DNA of 64,000 nucleotides from Caballeronia sp. SBC1 (GTDB taxonomy: Bacteria; Pseudomonadota; Gammaproteobacteria; Burkholderiales; Burkholderiaceae), in assembly GCF_011493005.1 (NCBI RefSeq), contig NZ_CP049158.1, positions 186,001 to 250,000 of the forward strand, given 5' to 3'. Under the pieces are notes generated by a model. The model saw only the letters and a list, made by a program, of their open reading frames with translations. It had not been told where the DNA came from and made no database searches. Below are positions 32,553-41,686 of this stretch, in pieces. Positions within the stretch are counted from its first letter, which is position 1, and each line of letters starts with the position of its first letter. The translations under genes and the position numbers were made by a program.

Positions 32553-35500
32553 TCAGAGGGCAGTCGGCGCCCGCGGCAAACCCCACGTCGGTGCGATTCG
32601 CCATATTGCGAACGGCCGCGTGTTCGGGTCGAGGCGGATATGCTGCCGTTTGCCGCGCCACTCGAAACGTTCGCCTGTCATCTGGTCCTCCACGGCCAGC
32701 GCGTCCCATTCCTGCACGCCCCACTTATTCAATGTCTGCCACGGCAGTTCCACGTCCGCGCCCTGTTCGTTGAACGGATCGAGATTGATCGCGACCAGCA
32801 CGACGTTATCGCGCGCGGCATTCGCTTTCTCGAAGAACAGGATGTTGTCGTTTTGAGCGGGAAGGAAGTTGACGCCGAGATGCGAATGCAGCGCCGGATT
32901 CGCCTTCCTGATCCGGTTCAGCGCGGTGATTTCTCCCACGATATTGCCCGGCCGGTTCCAGTCCCAGGCACGTATCTGATACTTCTCCGAATCGAGATAT
33001 TCCTCGCTGTTCGGCAGCGCAGCGGCTTCGCAGAGTTCGAAGCCGCTATACACGCCCCATAGCCCCGACAACGTCGCGGCGAGCGCGGCGCGGATCACAA
33101 AACCGGCGCGGCCCGAGCGTTGCAGGAAACGCGGGTTGATATCGGGCGTATTGACGAAAAAGTTCGGCCGGAAATAATCCTTCGCGTCGGTCTGCGTCAG
33201 GTCGTGCATGTATTCCACGAAATCGCGCTTCGACTCGCGCCACGTGAAGTACGTGTACGACTGCGAAAAACCGAGCTTGGCGAGACGGTTCATCACGCGT
33301 GGACGCGTGAACGCTTCGGCGAGGAACATGACATCGGGATGACGCGAGCGCACGTCACCAATCACCCATTCCCAAAACGGCATGGGCTTCGTGTGCGGAT
33401 TGTCGACGCGGAAAATCTTCACGCCCGCCGCGATCCAGAACAGGAATACGTCGCGCAAGGCGAGCCACAGTTCCGGCTTCGCGTCCTGCGCGTAGAAGTC
33501 AGGATTAACGATGTCCTGATACTTCTTCGGCGGGTTTTCCGCATAACGCAGCGTGCCGTCCGGGCGCCATGCGAACCACGTTGGATGCTCGTTCAGCCAC
33601 GGATGATCCGGCGCACACTGCACGGCGAAATCGAGCGCGATTTCCAGACCGTGGGCACGCGCCGCTTCCAGCATCCGCTTGAAGTCGTCCAGATTGCCGA
33701 GTTCCGGATGCAAGGCGTCGTGGCCGCCTTCCTTGCCGCCGATGGCGTATGGGCTGCCTACGTCGCCGGGTTGAGCCGTCAGCGTGTTGTTCTTGCCCTT
33801 GCGGTTCGCCACGCCAATGGGATTGATCGGCGGGAAATACAGCACGTCGAAACCCATCTCGCGGATGCGCGGCATCTTGCCGATCACATCGACGAACGTG
33901 CCGTGGCGATTTTCGTCGTCGCTCATGGAACGCGGGAAGATCTCGTACCAGCTCGCAAAGCGCGCGGCGGCGCGCTCAGCGTCGATACGATACGTCACTG
34001 GATCGCGCGACAGGAACGGCCGGTGCCGTGCCGCCTCGATCGCCAGCGCCGTTTCCGGCGCGAGCGCCAACGCGAGCCGTGTTTGTGCATCGGCTTTGGC
34101 GAAGCGCTTGACGATGCCTTCCAGCGGTTCCGTCTCCGCGCCTTCGGTGGTTTTTACTTCGGCCAGGATCAGCGCGAACAAATGCCGCGCTTCCTCGAGT
34201 TCGAGTTCAACCGTCTGGTCGGCCTTCAGCTTCTTCTGCATGTGATCAATCAGCGAAGCGAAGTCATCGCGCCACGCGACCACCGTAAATTCATGACGCC
34301 CAAGGCGATCGAGGGGGATGTGCGTCGTCCACAGATCGTTGCCGAGCGGCAGGACCGGCACCATCCGCGCTTCGTGCCAGTCGGTTTCATCGGCGGCGCG
34401 CCATTGCACGGCGGCCGCGATTTTGTCGTGGCCTTCCGCGAAAATCGCCGCCGTGACTTCGACCGCTTCGCCAACAATCCGTTTCGCCGGAAAGCGCCCG
34501 TGATCGACCGAGGGCATCACGCTTTCGATCGCCACCCGCGGCGCAAGCAGCGCCTCGTTCACCGCCTTTTTGTCGGCGGCTTTGGAGCCGCGCTTGACCT
34601 GCGGTTGCGCCAGCAGAATGGCTGGCTCGGCCGCGCCGCGCAGCAGACGCACTTCACCGGGCTGCAGCACGAAGGGCTCGAGCGGCAGCGGCGTTTCCGT
34701 CGTGTCCTCGTCTATCGCCCGAAACCGCGTGAAGTTGCCTGGTGCGCCGTCCAGCAAATGGCGTGTATCGACATAAACCGGCGTGGTGAGATCCGGGTTG
34801 AACACGATCAGCGCCGCCTCGGCCGCGACCCGCAGGTCCGGGCCGCTACCGCGCAGAATAGCTGCGTAAGGCGTGCCCGCGCCGGTCAGCGCGCGCAGTT
34901 CGCCCGTGCTGGCCAGCGCTGCCGAGTTGCGTTGCAACGCGTTGGCGTGCGCCACTTCCGCCGATACGTTAAAGCGCGCCCCTTCCTTGGCGCGCCGGAA
35001 CTCTTCCGCGCTGCCATGGTTGTAGGTGAGCGGCTGCGTGACGCCGTATTCAAACCCCATGGGAACAAGCAGGCCCGTGCCTATGCCCGCCGCCGTGTAC
35101 AACGCGCGCCGGTAGGCGCGCTCCACCAGCGACGAGTCGCTGGTGTCAGGCAGATCGTGCAGCAGGCGCGAGCCGTAGGGCTCTTCCGGAAACGCAATGG
35201 GTGGCGCGATGCGAAACAGCGCGGCGTGCTCGTCGAAGAGCCAGTTGCCCTGATAGTCCCACCATCGCGACGATGAAAACACCGAGTCGAAACCGGCATC
35301 GGCGAGAGCGGCGAGGTCGTGACGGCTGATGCCGACAGTCCATGCCAGCCATTTCGTTTGCGGATGACGTTCGCGAACGGCCGCACCGAGCCTGCGCCAT
35401 ACATGCGCCGGCACCTTGTGCGGCGCCTCGAAGCGAAAGCCGCCAATGCCGGCATCGGCGAGCAACATCAGCTCGCGCGCCCACCACTCGGTGAGCGCCT

Positions 35501-35948
35501 GGGCCGCTTCGCCGTCGCCGAAATTCGCATGCGCCGCGCTTTCTTCGTGCGGCGCGTGACGCGGATCGAGCCGGGCTTCAGCCGCTTCGAACGGATGGAA
35601 CCAGTGCCGGTTGTCACGGAACAAACCACCTTCGGCGCTGACCTGGTCGAGGGTGATGTCCACCAGCACGCTTAAGCCGTGCTGCTTCGCCTGGGTCGCC
35701 AGCGCGCGCAGACCTTCGCTCGCGGGAGCGTCGGATTCGAATATGGCATGCAGTTTGTGATGATCGGCCACGGCCTGTCGGTGACCGTTGCTGCCCGGCT
35801 GGAACGGTGCGCCGATCAGGACGTGATCAAAGCCCAGCGCGGCGGCATGTTCGAATTGTGCGGACCACTCAGACAATGGTCCGACGAGAAGCGGGTCGAT
35901 GAAATAGATTCTTGGTGCGTACGCTTGAAGCATGTGATGGTGTTCCAT
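32553..35948 (-). CDS. glgE: Maltose-1-phosphate maltosyltransferase GlgE with extra N-terminal GH13-like domain
   Basis: 1131 aa from ATG 35948, against ~660-700 aa for actinobacterial GlgE. Residues ~490-1131 are GlgE proper. An E-set/DUF3416 domain begins around APRVAIESVMP, followed by the barrel with VDNPHTKPMPFWEW (nucleophile Asp) and VMFLAEAFTRP (Glu). The first ~470 residues look like a second amylase-type barrel that has lost catalysis: GFRFEAPHKVP carries Glu-Ala where a nucleophile Asp is expected. GlgE extends alpha-1,4-glucan by maltose units from maltose-1-phosphate. It lies 124 bp upstream of treS and 402 bp after glgA. Confidence 0.93.
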   Translation of the reverse strand: MEHHHMLQAYAPRIYFIDPLLVGPLSEWSAQFEHAAALGFDHVLIGAPFQPGSNGHRQAVADHHKLHAIFESDAPASEGLRALATQAKQHGLSVLVDITLDQVSAEGGLFRDNRHWFHPFEAAEARLDPRHAPHEESAAHANFGDGEAAQALTEWWARELMLLADAGIGGFRFEAPHKVPAHVWRRLGAAVRERHPQTKWLAWTVGISRHDLAALADAGFDSVFSSSRWWDYQGNWLFDEHAALFRIAPPIAFPEEPYGSRLLHDLPDTSDSSLVERAYRRALYTAAGIGTGLLVPMGFEYGVTQPLTYNHGSAEEFRRAKEGARFNVSAEVAHANALQRNSAALASTGELRALTGAGTPYAAILRGSGPDLRVAAEAALIVFNPDLTTPVYVDTRHLLDGAPGNFTRFRAIDEDTTETPLPLEPFVLQPGEVRLLRGAAEPAILLAQPQVKRGSKAADKKAVNEALLAPRVAIESVMPSVDHGRFPAKRIVGEAVEVTAAIFAEGHDKIAAAVQWRAADETDWHEARMVPVLPLGNDLWTTHIPLDRLGRHEFTVVAWRDDFASLIDHMQKKLKADQTVELELEEARHLFALILAEVKTTEGAETEPLEGIVKRFAKADAQTRLALALAPETALAIEAARHRPFLSRDPVTYRIDAERAAARFASWYEIFPRSMSDDENRHGTFVDVIGKMPRIREMGFDVLYFPPINPIGVANRKGKNNTLTAQPGDVGSPYAIGGKEGGHDALHPELGNLDDFKRMLEAARAHGLEIALDFAVQCAPDHPWLNEHPTWFAWRPDGTLRYAENPPKKYQDIVNPDFYAQDAKPELWLALRDVFLFWIAAGVKIFRVDNPHTKPMPFWEWVIGDVRSRHPDVMFLAEAFTRPRVMNRLAKLGFSQSYTYFTWRESKRDFVEYMHDLTQTDAKDYFRPNFFVNTPDINPRFLQRSGRAGFVIRAALAATLSGLWGVYSGFELCEAAALPNSEEYLDSEKYQIRAWDWNRPGNIVGEITALNRIRKANPALHSHLGVNFLPAQNDNILFFEKANAARDNVVLVAINLDPFNEQGADVELPWQTLNKWGVQEWDALAVEDQMTGERFEWRGKRQHIRLDPNTRPFAIWRIAPTWGLPRAPTAL

Positions 35949-36272
35949 CGGTCGTCTTTTCCAGTTCGTCCTGCTATGGCGTGGATGCGGGAAAACGCGA
36001 TCGCGCTCAACCAGGCAAAAAACCAACCGCAAGAACGGCTACGGCAGACGAGCCTCAGACAGTCTCTTCAAAGCACCAGTTCCGGGGTGACGAGTGCGGT
36101 GCGTATCAACATCAGCCATCAGGCGATACGCCGTTCTGTGCGGCGCCAGGGGTCGCTCAGAGGACACAGCACATAGCGTGCCGCGCCTCTCCAAGTTTCC
36201 CGGCGTATGTCGGAGCCTGAGCGTAGCCAATGCTTCGCGACCAGCATGCGGGTTCAGGTCAGACGACATCGG

Positions 36273-36305
36273 CTCGCGGCGCACTGCAATCCAGTGCGCC
36301 GCGAG
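36273..36305 (-). other. Perfect 14-bp-stem hairpin after glgA
   Basis: CTCGCGGCGCACTG (36273-36286) and its complement (36292-36305) flank a 5-nt loop, 45 bp past the glgA stop. No T tract follows on either strand, so it is more likely an mRNA 3'-end stabiliser or pause site than a classical terminator. The rest of the 402-bp glgA-glgE gap (35949-36350) shows no convincing gene. Confidence 0.7.
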
Positions 36306-36350
36306 CGGCCAACCGTGTAACCGTACCATCGAAAAGGGTGGCGTGGAGCG

Positions 36351-37973
36351 TCAGGCGCTGCGTGCGACGAATTGTGCCTGCTCTGCTTGGCGACGCTCGG
36401 CCTCGGCAACCGCCATGACCGGCACGCGGCGTGCGCGCAACGGTGCTTTCGCAGGACGTGCGTCGGTGAGACCCGCGTATAGCTCGACATATTTCGCTAC
36501 CGCATGGTTCCATCCGTAATCACGTGCCATCGCGTTGCGTTGAAGCGTTCGCCATTGTTGCGGACGCATGAAAGCGTCGATGGCGCGCGCGGCGGCGGCA
36601 ATCACGTCCTCTACACCGTCGCCGTCGAAGAGGAAGCCGGTCGCCGGGCGCGAGGACGTTGCGCCCTCGAAGCCGCCGAGGGGCGATGCCTGGAAACCGG
36701 TTTGATGCCCGGCCGCTTCGGCTGCATCCACGATCGTGTCAGCCAGCCCGCCCACGCGCGACGCCACGGGCAACGTGCCATAACGCATGGCGTAGATTTG
36801 CGTGAGGCCGCACGGCTCGAAGCGGCTGCCGTGCAGCAGGATGTCGGCACCGGCATGCAGCACGTGCGCGCGGCGCTCGTCGTAACCTATAAAGACACCC
36901 ACCCGATCCGGCCAGGTCTGCGCCAGCCGCTGGAACGCGGCTTCTATATGTGCTTCGCCCTTGCCGAGCACGGCAATCTGCAAACGCGGATAGCGTTCCA
37001 GCAGCGCGGGAATGGCGTCCACGGCAACATCGGCCATTTTCTGCGATGTCATCCGGCTGCCGAGCGCCATCACCGGCGCGAAAGGATCCACCGGAAGGCC
37101 GAATATTTGCTGGAGTTCGCGCTTGCAGGCGTGCTTGCCGCGCATATCGTCGAAACAATAATGCCGGGCAATCTGCGGATCGGTCTTTGGGTTCCAGGTA
37201 TCCAGATCGATACCGTTGATGATGCCCGACAGCTTGCCGGCGCAACTTTGCAGCACGCCCTCCATCAGGTGGCCGAAGCGCGGCGTGAGTATTTCGCGAG
37301 CATACGTTTCGCTGACGGTGGCAACGTGATCGGCATGGACAATGCCGGCTTTCATCAGACTCAACGCACCATAAAATTCGATGCTCGCAGGTTCGGTCAA
37401 CGCGGGCACCAGCCACTTGGCGGGCACACCGAGCGCTGCACCAAGCGAGAGCGAATAGTTGCCCTGGAACGCCAGATTGTGGATCGTGAAAACGCTTTTT
37501 GCGTGCACGCCGGCTTGCTTCATCAAAAGCGGCGTGAGTCCCGAATGCCAGTCGTGCGCGTGCACGATGTCCGGCTTCTTGAATCCTCGAACCCCTTGGG
37601 CAATCTTCACTGCCGCCGCCGATAGCGACGCGAAACGAATCGCATTGTCTTCGTAGTCGCGTCCTTTCGCGTCCTGATAGAGGCCTTCGCGTGCGTACAA
37701 ATGATCCATGCGCAGCAGGATCACGGGCACGCCGGTGTCCGGCATGCGACCTCGATACAGCGCGCCATCTCCGCCGGGAAGCCCCGTCACTGAAGCCACC
37801 TTCTGTAATCCTTCAACCATCTGCAGCGCTTTCGGATAGGCCGGCATGAGGATCACGGCATCGACCCCGGTCTCACGCAACGCAACGGCGTACGCGCTGA
37901 CCATGTCACCCAGTCCGCCGGTTTTGGCTAGCGGGACAGCCTCGGAAGCGACAAGCAAGACGTTCAAGGACAA
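36351..37973 (-). CDS. glgA: Glycogen synthase GlgA
   Basis: 540 aa from TTG 37973, which has AGGAG six bases upstream and yields MSLNVLLVASEAVPLAKTGGL, the family N-terminus. A GT5 GT-B fold is shown by the KTGGLGD substrate loop, HAHDWHSG and SRFEPCGLTQIYAMRYG (catalytic Glu). GlgA either extends glucan from ADP-glucose or, with glucose-1-phosphate, makes maltose-1-phosphate for GlgE, as shown for mycobacterial GlgM. No glgC is in the window. It is the first gene of the minus-strand glucan block. Confidence 0.95.
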   Translation of the reverse strand: MSLNVLLVASEAVPLAKTGGLGDMVSAYAVALRETGVDAVILMPAYPKALQMVEGLQKVASVTGLPGGDGALYRGRMPDTGVPVILLRMDHLYAREGLYQDAKGRDYEDNAIRFASLSAAAVKIAQGVRGFKKPDIVHAHDWHSGLTPLLMKQAGVHAKSVFTIHNLAFQGNYSLSLGAALGVPAKWLVPALTEPASIEFYGALSLMKAGIVHADHVATVSETYAREILTPRFGHLMEGVLQSCAGKLSGIINGIDLDTWNPKTDPQIARHYCFDDMRGKHACKRELQQIFGLPVDPFAPVMALGSRMTSQKMADVAVDAIPALLERYPRLQIAVLGKGEAHIEAAFQRLAQTWPDRVGVFIGYDERRAHVLHAGADILLHGSRFEPCGLTQIYAMRYGTLPVASRVGGLADTIVDAAEAAGHQTGFQASPLGGFEGATSSRPATGFLFDGDGVEDVIAAAARAIDAFMRPQQWRTLQRNAMARDYGWNHAVAKYVELYAGLTDARPAKAPLRARRVPVMAVAEAERRQAEQAQFVARSA

Positions 37974-38187
37974 AGCTGACTCCTGGCATTTGATGGATGA
38001 AAAGCGATGGAATGCGCTCGGGCAGAAGAATCTGCGGCGCATGCGTCCGGTGCTTTTATCGGAGGGAAGAGGGGATGCGGGATAGCTAGAGCAAGGCGTG
38101 TGCCATGTTCTTAGGAATCTGCTGAAACCGGGGGAAAGCGATAGGCTTTGATCAGCGCCGAGGTCGACGTCAGGCAGATATGAGGAG

Positions 38188-38229
38188 CCGTGTAAAAAAG
38201 CACGCGTTGCAGGCGGCGTTTTTACACGG
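38188..38229. promoter_or_regulatory. 11-bp perfect inverted repeat upstream of glgA
   Basis: CCGTGTAAAAA (38188-38198) and TTTTTACACGG (38219-38229) are perfectly complementary across a 20-nt loop, 215 bp upstream of the glgA start. It could be an operator for the glucan block or a bidirectional terminator ending the DUF1345 transcript. The remaining gap 37974-38388 shows nothing else firm. Confidence 0.5.
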
Positions 38230-38388
38230 GTTGTTCGGGAATGGTTATACGAAAGTCGGGGTTGTCAGTGCGCTGATCCGCCGAACTGCAAGAATTGTCA
38301 GCTATCCAGACTAATTATTTAAGCCGGAAATTACGCCCGAAAAAAGCCAGGCGTAACGGCAATATTTGCTTCTCAAGACTGTTCAAGG

Positions 38389-39039
38389 TCAAAGCAAGCT
38401 GGCTGCCGTGTTGACACATAATCCGATCACCGCGGCATTAAAGAAGAACGACAGAACGGATTGCGCGAGCGCTGCTCGCCGGACTTCGTTGGAGCAGAGT
38501 ACGACATCCGAAGTCTGCGACGCCACCGCGATCGTGAATGAGAAATAGAGGAAGTCCCAATAGTCCGGTTTGAGATGGGCATCCGGGAATCTTAGCGATG
38601 TCTCGTTGCCCTCTGACTGATAGTAGTGGCGTGCGTAATGCAGCGTGAAGATGGTCGGGATGAGGAACCACGCGCCCAGCATGGTGAAGGCGGTCAGCAG
38701 ATAGTGGAACAGCTCGCCGCGCAAGCCGAGGTTCTTGGCTGCGGCCAGCTCGAACACAATGGCGATAAGACTCGCAATGGCGGCCAGGCTGATGATCAGC
38801 AGCACCATGCCCGCGTTTTCGTCCTCGCGCTCGGCGAGCTTCTGCACTTTGTCCTGATGCGCACGCGCCATCTGAATCCAGATAAGCACGAGATACAGCC
38901 ATACGGTACTGTCCCATCCAATGAGACCGCGCACGATCGGCGTGAAGCCATGTGGAACCAAAAGCGCCACGATCACACCAACGACGAGGGCAATCACCGC
39001 CCGCGGGCGATAGCGAAGTACTTGGGGAACGAGATTCAT
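38389..39039 (-). CDS. DUF1345 family integral membrane protein
   Basis: 216 aa, ATG 39039. There are about five hydrophobic segments (near residues 14-32, 43-57, 78-98, 112-133, 190-212). The conserved patch [22 protein letters not shown], resembling an ion-channel pore-helix region, is typical of DUF1345. Function is unknown. It is divergent from the glucose dehydrogenase genes across a 313-bp gap with no clear promoter. That gap holds three copies of GAGGCTAGTG-like sequence near 39200-39230. Confidence 0.85.
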   Translation of the reverse strand: MNLVPQVLRYRPRAVIALVVGVIVALLVPHGFTPIVRGLIGWDSTVWLYLVLIWIQMARAHQDKVQKLAEREDENAGMVLLIISLAAIASLIAIVFELAAAKNLGLRGELFHYLLTAFTMLGAWFLIPTIFTLHYARHYYQSEGNETSLRFPDAHLKPDYWDFLYFSFTIAVASQTSDVVLCSNEVRRAALAQSVLSFFFNAAVIGLCVNTAASLL

Positions 39040-39352
39040 TTTTTATAGTGGTCTGGTTATGGCGTTAAGCTGGCACGGCACGGTATCGTGCAAGCCATCG
39101 GAAGATGCCGGTGCTGCAGGTACCTCAAGTGCCGCGATTATTGCCCGTGTGCCTTTCAATTGCCAGCGGTCGAAAGTCGAATCCATTGGGTTTGGTTTCG
39201 AGGCTAGTGGAGGCTAGTGGGGCTAGTTATTAACGGCTTCATCGTGCATGCTTCGGCCAAACGCAAGGCGCGCTTTAAAAACTATTCGAGGGATATCGAC
39301 AGGTGCAAGCGATCATCGCCTCTCCGAACAACGCGAATTGGGACATCACCAT

Positions 39353-39907
39353 ATGACACCACTCGACCACCCCATGGCGCGCGCACAGTCGGCCACTCGC
39401 CGGCGTTTTGTTCTTGGCGCGTGTGCGTCGGCAGTCGCGCTCGCGTTCACCTCTGCGGGTTTCGGTTTCCCAACATTCTTCACCCAGGCTTTCGCCGATA
39501 CCCCGCCCGCGGGTCTCGATGGTTTCCTGCTGCTCTCGCGCAAACTGACCGGCCGCACGGCCTTTGATCCTGCGCTTGCGCAGCGTGTGTATGAAGCGCT
39601 GTCGAAGTCGGACAGCGAGTTTGCCGGCAACGTGAGCGCGCTGAACGTGTGGCTCGCGGCGCATGGCGGCGTGCCGTCAGATACGGTGACGCAGGCGCTC
39701 AAGGCGGACACGCCCAAGCTCGCCGGCACGGTCACCGCGATCATGCGGGCGTGGTATCTCGGTCTTGTCGGCGATGCGCCGCGCGTGAGCGTAGTCGCCT
39801 ACGAGCGCGCGCTCATGTTCGATCCCGTCAACGACGTGCTGACCATTCCGTCGTATTGCCGCGACGTGCCGTTCTACTGGACGCAGAAGCCGCCTGGCGC
39901 GGCTTGA
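39353..39907 (+). CDS. FAD glucose/sugar dehydrogenase small (gamma) subunit, Tat-exported
   Basis: 184 aa from ATG 39353. A twin-arginine signal TRRRFVLGACASAVALAF (about residues 15-32) is followed by a helical domain of the sugar/sorbitol dehydrogenase small-subunit family. In the B. cepacia FAD-GDH complex this subunit acts as the hitch-hiker chaperone that carries the folded catalytic subunit through Tat, since that subunit has no signal of its own. The next two genes supply the flavoprotein and the cytochrome. An upstream in-frame start at 39248 is less likely. Confidence 0.9.
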   Translation: MTPLDHPMARAQSATRRRFVLGACASAVALAFTSAGFGFPTFFTQAFADTPPAGLDGFLLLSRKLTGRTAFDPALAQRVYEALSKSDSEFAGNVSALNVWLAAHGGVPSDTVTQALKADTPKLAGTVTAIMRAWYLGLVGDAPRVSVVAYERALMFDPVNDVLTIPSYCRDVPFYWTQKPPGAA

Positions 39908-40061
39908 ATCAACGCATCGAACGCACTAAGAACGCATCACGAACTGCATCAAGCCGGCGCGCTGCCTGATAGCACCTGAGAGCATCTGACAGCACAATTG
40001 TTAGCACGCTCGACAGCGCGACCGAAGCAAATAAAAACCTACCCTCACAGGACAACAACAA

Positions 40062-41663
40062 ATGGCAAATTCGAATTCGGCCGATGTGGTGGTCGTCGGA
40101 TCGGGGGTCGCGGGCGGACTCGTCGCGCATCAGCTCGCGACCGCGGGTGCATCCGTGATCCTGCTCGAAGCCGGGCCGCGTATTCCGCGCTGGCAGATCG
40201 TCGAGAACTTTCGAAACTCGCCGGCGAAAGACGACTTCGCTACACCGTATCCGTCGACGCCTTACGCACCGCATCCCGAGTATTCGCCCGAGAACAACTA
40301 TCTGATCCAGAAGGGCGAGTACCCGTACGCGTCGCAATACTTGCGGCTTGTTGGGGGGACCACCTGGCACTGGGCCGCTGCTGCGTGGCGCTTGCTGCCA
40401 GCCGATTTCAAGCTGAAGACACTCTATGGCGTAGGTCGCGACTGGCCGATCCCGTATGAGATCCTCGAGCCCTGGTACTTCGCCGCGGAAGTGCAGCTTG
40501 GCGTGTCGGGTCCGGGCAATAATGTCGATCTGGGTTCGCCGCGCTCCAAGCCGTATCCAATGGATATGCTGCCGCTGTCCTACATGGACCAGCGTTTCTC
40601 CGATGTCCTCAACGCGCAGTCTTTTCACGTGGTACCGGAACCGGTCGCGCGCAATAGCCGCCCTTACGATGCCCGTCCAACCTGCTGCGGCAATAACAAC
40701 TGCATGCCGATCTGTCCGATCGCCGCCATGTACAACGGCATCACGCATGCGGAGAAAGCCGAGCGTGCGGGCGCGAAGCTGATCGCGCAAGCGGTCGTCT
40801 ACAAGATCGAAAGCGATGATAAAGGCCTGATCACCGCCGTCCATTACAAGGACCCGAACGGCAACAGCACGCGTGTCACGGGCAAGCTCTTCGTGCTTGC
40901 CGCTAACGGTATCGAAACGCCGAAGCTGATGTTGCAATCGGTGTCCGACAGATTCAAGAGCGGCATTGGCAACAGTTCGGACCAGGTCGGCCGCAACCTG
41001 ATGGACCATCCCGGAACCGGGGTGACCTTCCTCGCGAATGAACCTGTGTGGCCGGGACGCGGGCCGATGGAGATGACCTCGGTCGTGAACTTCCGCGACG
41101 GCGCGTTCCGCTCGGAATACGCGGCGAAGAAGCTGCATTTATCGAATGGCGTGCCTACCATGTCGGTCACGGCGGCCCTGATCGCCAAGGGCGTGACCGG
41201 TGCGGAACTCGACCGGCAGATCCGCGACCGTGCTGCGCGCACGATGAGCATCAACAGTTTCCACGAGCATCTGGCCGAGCCGCAGAACCGTGTGATTCCA
41301 TCGTCGGATCACAAGGATTCACTCGGCATCCCGCAGCCCGAGATCTATTACTCGATCAACGACTACGTGAAGAAAAGCGCGGTCGACACGCGCGCGCAGT
41401 ATGCGCGGATCGCGGAATTGTTCGGCGGCACGGAGATCGCCTTCGACGATAAATTCGCTCCGAACAACCACATCATGGGAACGACCATCATGGGCGCGGA
41501 CCCGAAGGATTCCGTCGTCGATTCCGAATGCCGCACGCATGACCACGCGAACCTTTTCATTGCCGGCAGTGCGGTGATGCCGACGGCGGCATCGGTGAAT
41601 TGCACGCTGACGTTGTCCGCGTTGTCGCTGCGTCTCGCCGACAAGCTGAAGAAAGAACTTTGA
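40062..41663 (+). CDS. FAD-dependent glucose dehydrogenase catalytic (alpha) subunit, GMC family
   Basis: 533 aa. It has an N-terminal Rossmann motif VVVGSGVAGG (residues 10-19) and closely resembles the FAD-GDH alpha subunit of Burkholderia cepacia, including GGTTWHWAAAAWR and GVGRDWPI. A cysteine cluster PTCCGNNNCMPICP (Cys208, 209, 214, 218) matches the 3Fe-4S site that passes electrons to the cytochrome. The catalytic Asn-His pair is in FAPNNHIMG. It has no signal peptide and is probably exported with the small subunit. It oxidises aldoses such as glucose at C1 in the periplasm; exact sugar range is unknown. Confidence 0.93.
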   Translation: MANSNSADVVVVGSGVAGGLVAHQLATAGASVILLEAGPRIPRWQIVENFRNSPAKDDFATPYPSTPYAPHPEYSPENNYLIQKGEYPYASQYLRLVGGTTWHWAAAAWRLLPADFKLKTLYGVGRDWPIPYEILEPWYFAAEVQLGVSGPGNNVDLGSPRSKPYPMDMLPLSYMDQRFSDVLNAQSFHVVPEPVARNSRPYDARPTCCGNNNCMPICPIAAMYNGITHAEKAERAGAKLIAQAVVYKIESDDKGLITAVHYKDPNGNSTRVTGKLFVLAANGIETPKLMLQSVSDRFKSGIGNSSDQVGRNLMDHPGTGVTFLANEPVWPGRGPMEMTSVVNFRDGAFRSEYAAKKLHLSNGVPTMSVTAALIAKGVTGAELDRQIRDRAARTMSINSFHEHLAEPQNRVIPSSDHKDSLGIPQPEIYYSINDYVKKSAVDTRAQYARIAELFGGTEIAFDDKFAPNNHIMGTTIMGADPKDSVVDSECRTHDHANLFIAGSAVMPTAASVNCTLTLSALSLRLADKLKKEL

Positions 41664-41686
41664 TTGCGCGCCGACGGAGATCCACG

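Noticed and set aside
33120..35276. 718-aa open frame antisense to glgE
   Set aside because: It is a high-GC shadow of glgE, whose frame has clear GH13 motifs; the antisense product has no recognisable domain.
36039..36329. 96-aa ORF in the glgA-glgE gap
   Set aside because: It starts just upstream of a perfect 14-bp hairpin and reads through it, has atypical codon use and no recognised family.
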